From positions 1-29,725 of the forward strand of contig JBKPCD010000095.1 in NCBI GenBank assembly GCA_046727175.1: a DNA stretch of 29,725 nt, written 5' to 3'. Source of the DNA: JBKPCD01 sp046727175. GTDB taxonomy: Bacteria; Acidobacteriota; Vicinamibacteria; Vicinamibacterales; 2-12-FULL-66-21. Shown in pieces: positions 29,643 to 29,725 of the stretch. Position numbers and translations under genes: made by a program. A model generated the notes under the pieces. The model did not search any database, had not been told where the DNA came from, and worked only from the letters and a program-made list of their open reading frames with translations. Numbering within the stretch: position 1 is the stretch's first letter; each line of letters opens with the position of its first letter.

Positions 29643-29725
29643 GCAAAATCCGCGCGGCAGGGACCCCGGGGCCCAGCCCCCCCCGCAAAATAAGCGCGGC
29701 GGGGGCCCCCAGGGGCCCCCCGGGC
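29643..29725. other. Low-quality contig-end sequence
   Basis: GCAAAAT occurs at 29643-29649 and 29685-29691, each followed by GCGCGGC and runs of G and C. This makes two degraded copies of a 42-base unit ending in homopolymer-rich text. It looks like an assembly or read artefact at a contig end rather than biology. Confidence 0.55.

Overview
The window is about 29.7 kb of high-GC bacterial DNA. No gene on it gives a species name, but its gene content points to Acidobacteriota, most like the Vicinamibacteria. The reasons are a PadR regulator coupled to an 'ADOP'-type permease plus two further broken ADOP remnants, a VWFA-related secreted protein of the acidobacterial kind, several Hanks-type kinases, and LVIVD and DUF305 secreted proteins. 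No rRNA, tRNA, CRISPR array or intact insertion sequence was recognised. The right end (about 29640-29725) looks like a contig end with unreliable sequence.

Layout. 1-10252 is almost entirely on the minus strand: a partial small gene, an HD-domain (RelA/SpoT-like) hydrolase, a GNAT acetyltransferase, UvrA, a membrane diguanylate cyclase, a nucleotidyltransferase-domain protein, a three-domain fusion (aldo/keto reductase, PNKP-like kinase, HAD phosphatase with a lost nucleophile) and a VWA-domain secreted protein. A divergent promoter region with a palindrome over the -35 box (10416-10448) leads to an ABC exporter on the plus strand (10475-12289). 12.5-13.0 kb is a scar in which a DUF1398 gene and a protein kinase gene, both lacking their 3' parts, meet tail to tail. 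13.2-17.5 kb is the PadR, ADOP permease and DUF1624 cluster, with a clear promoter and operator in front of padR. 17.6-20.5 kb holds an octamer tandem repeat, the last 15 codons of a lost ADOP gene, a strong hairpin, and a translationally coupled DUF305/LVIVD secreted pair. 20.6-25.4 kb carries a DACNV-like nucleotide-signalling protein, a DoxX membrane protein, a LuxR HTH stub, a Ser/Thr kinase fused to a BRCT domain, and a histidine kinase with an RsbRD-like sensor. 25.7-28.3 kb has small membrane proteins, a SerB-like HAD phosphatase and a divergent GntR/LacI-type regulator. The end holds a frameshifted ADOP remnant and an AHSA1-type SRPBCC gene preceded by three inverted repeats, the last enclosing the Shine-Dalgarno sequence.

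Themes. Signalling and stress functions dominate: HD, GGDEF and DACNV nucleotide signalling, Hanks and histidine kinases, UvrA, and end-healing or BRCT-type DNA-damage domains. Local gene decay is also prominent (five truncated remnants). Most gene-end gaps contain a short-period repeat whose text differs from gap to gap, and one 26-bp hairpin occurs twice. The best candidates for something undescribed are the AKR-PNK-pseudoHAD fusion, the kinase-BRCT fusion, the repeat-filled gene ends, and the triple palindrome in front of the SRPBCC gene.
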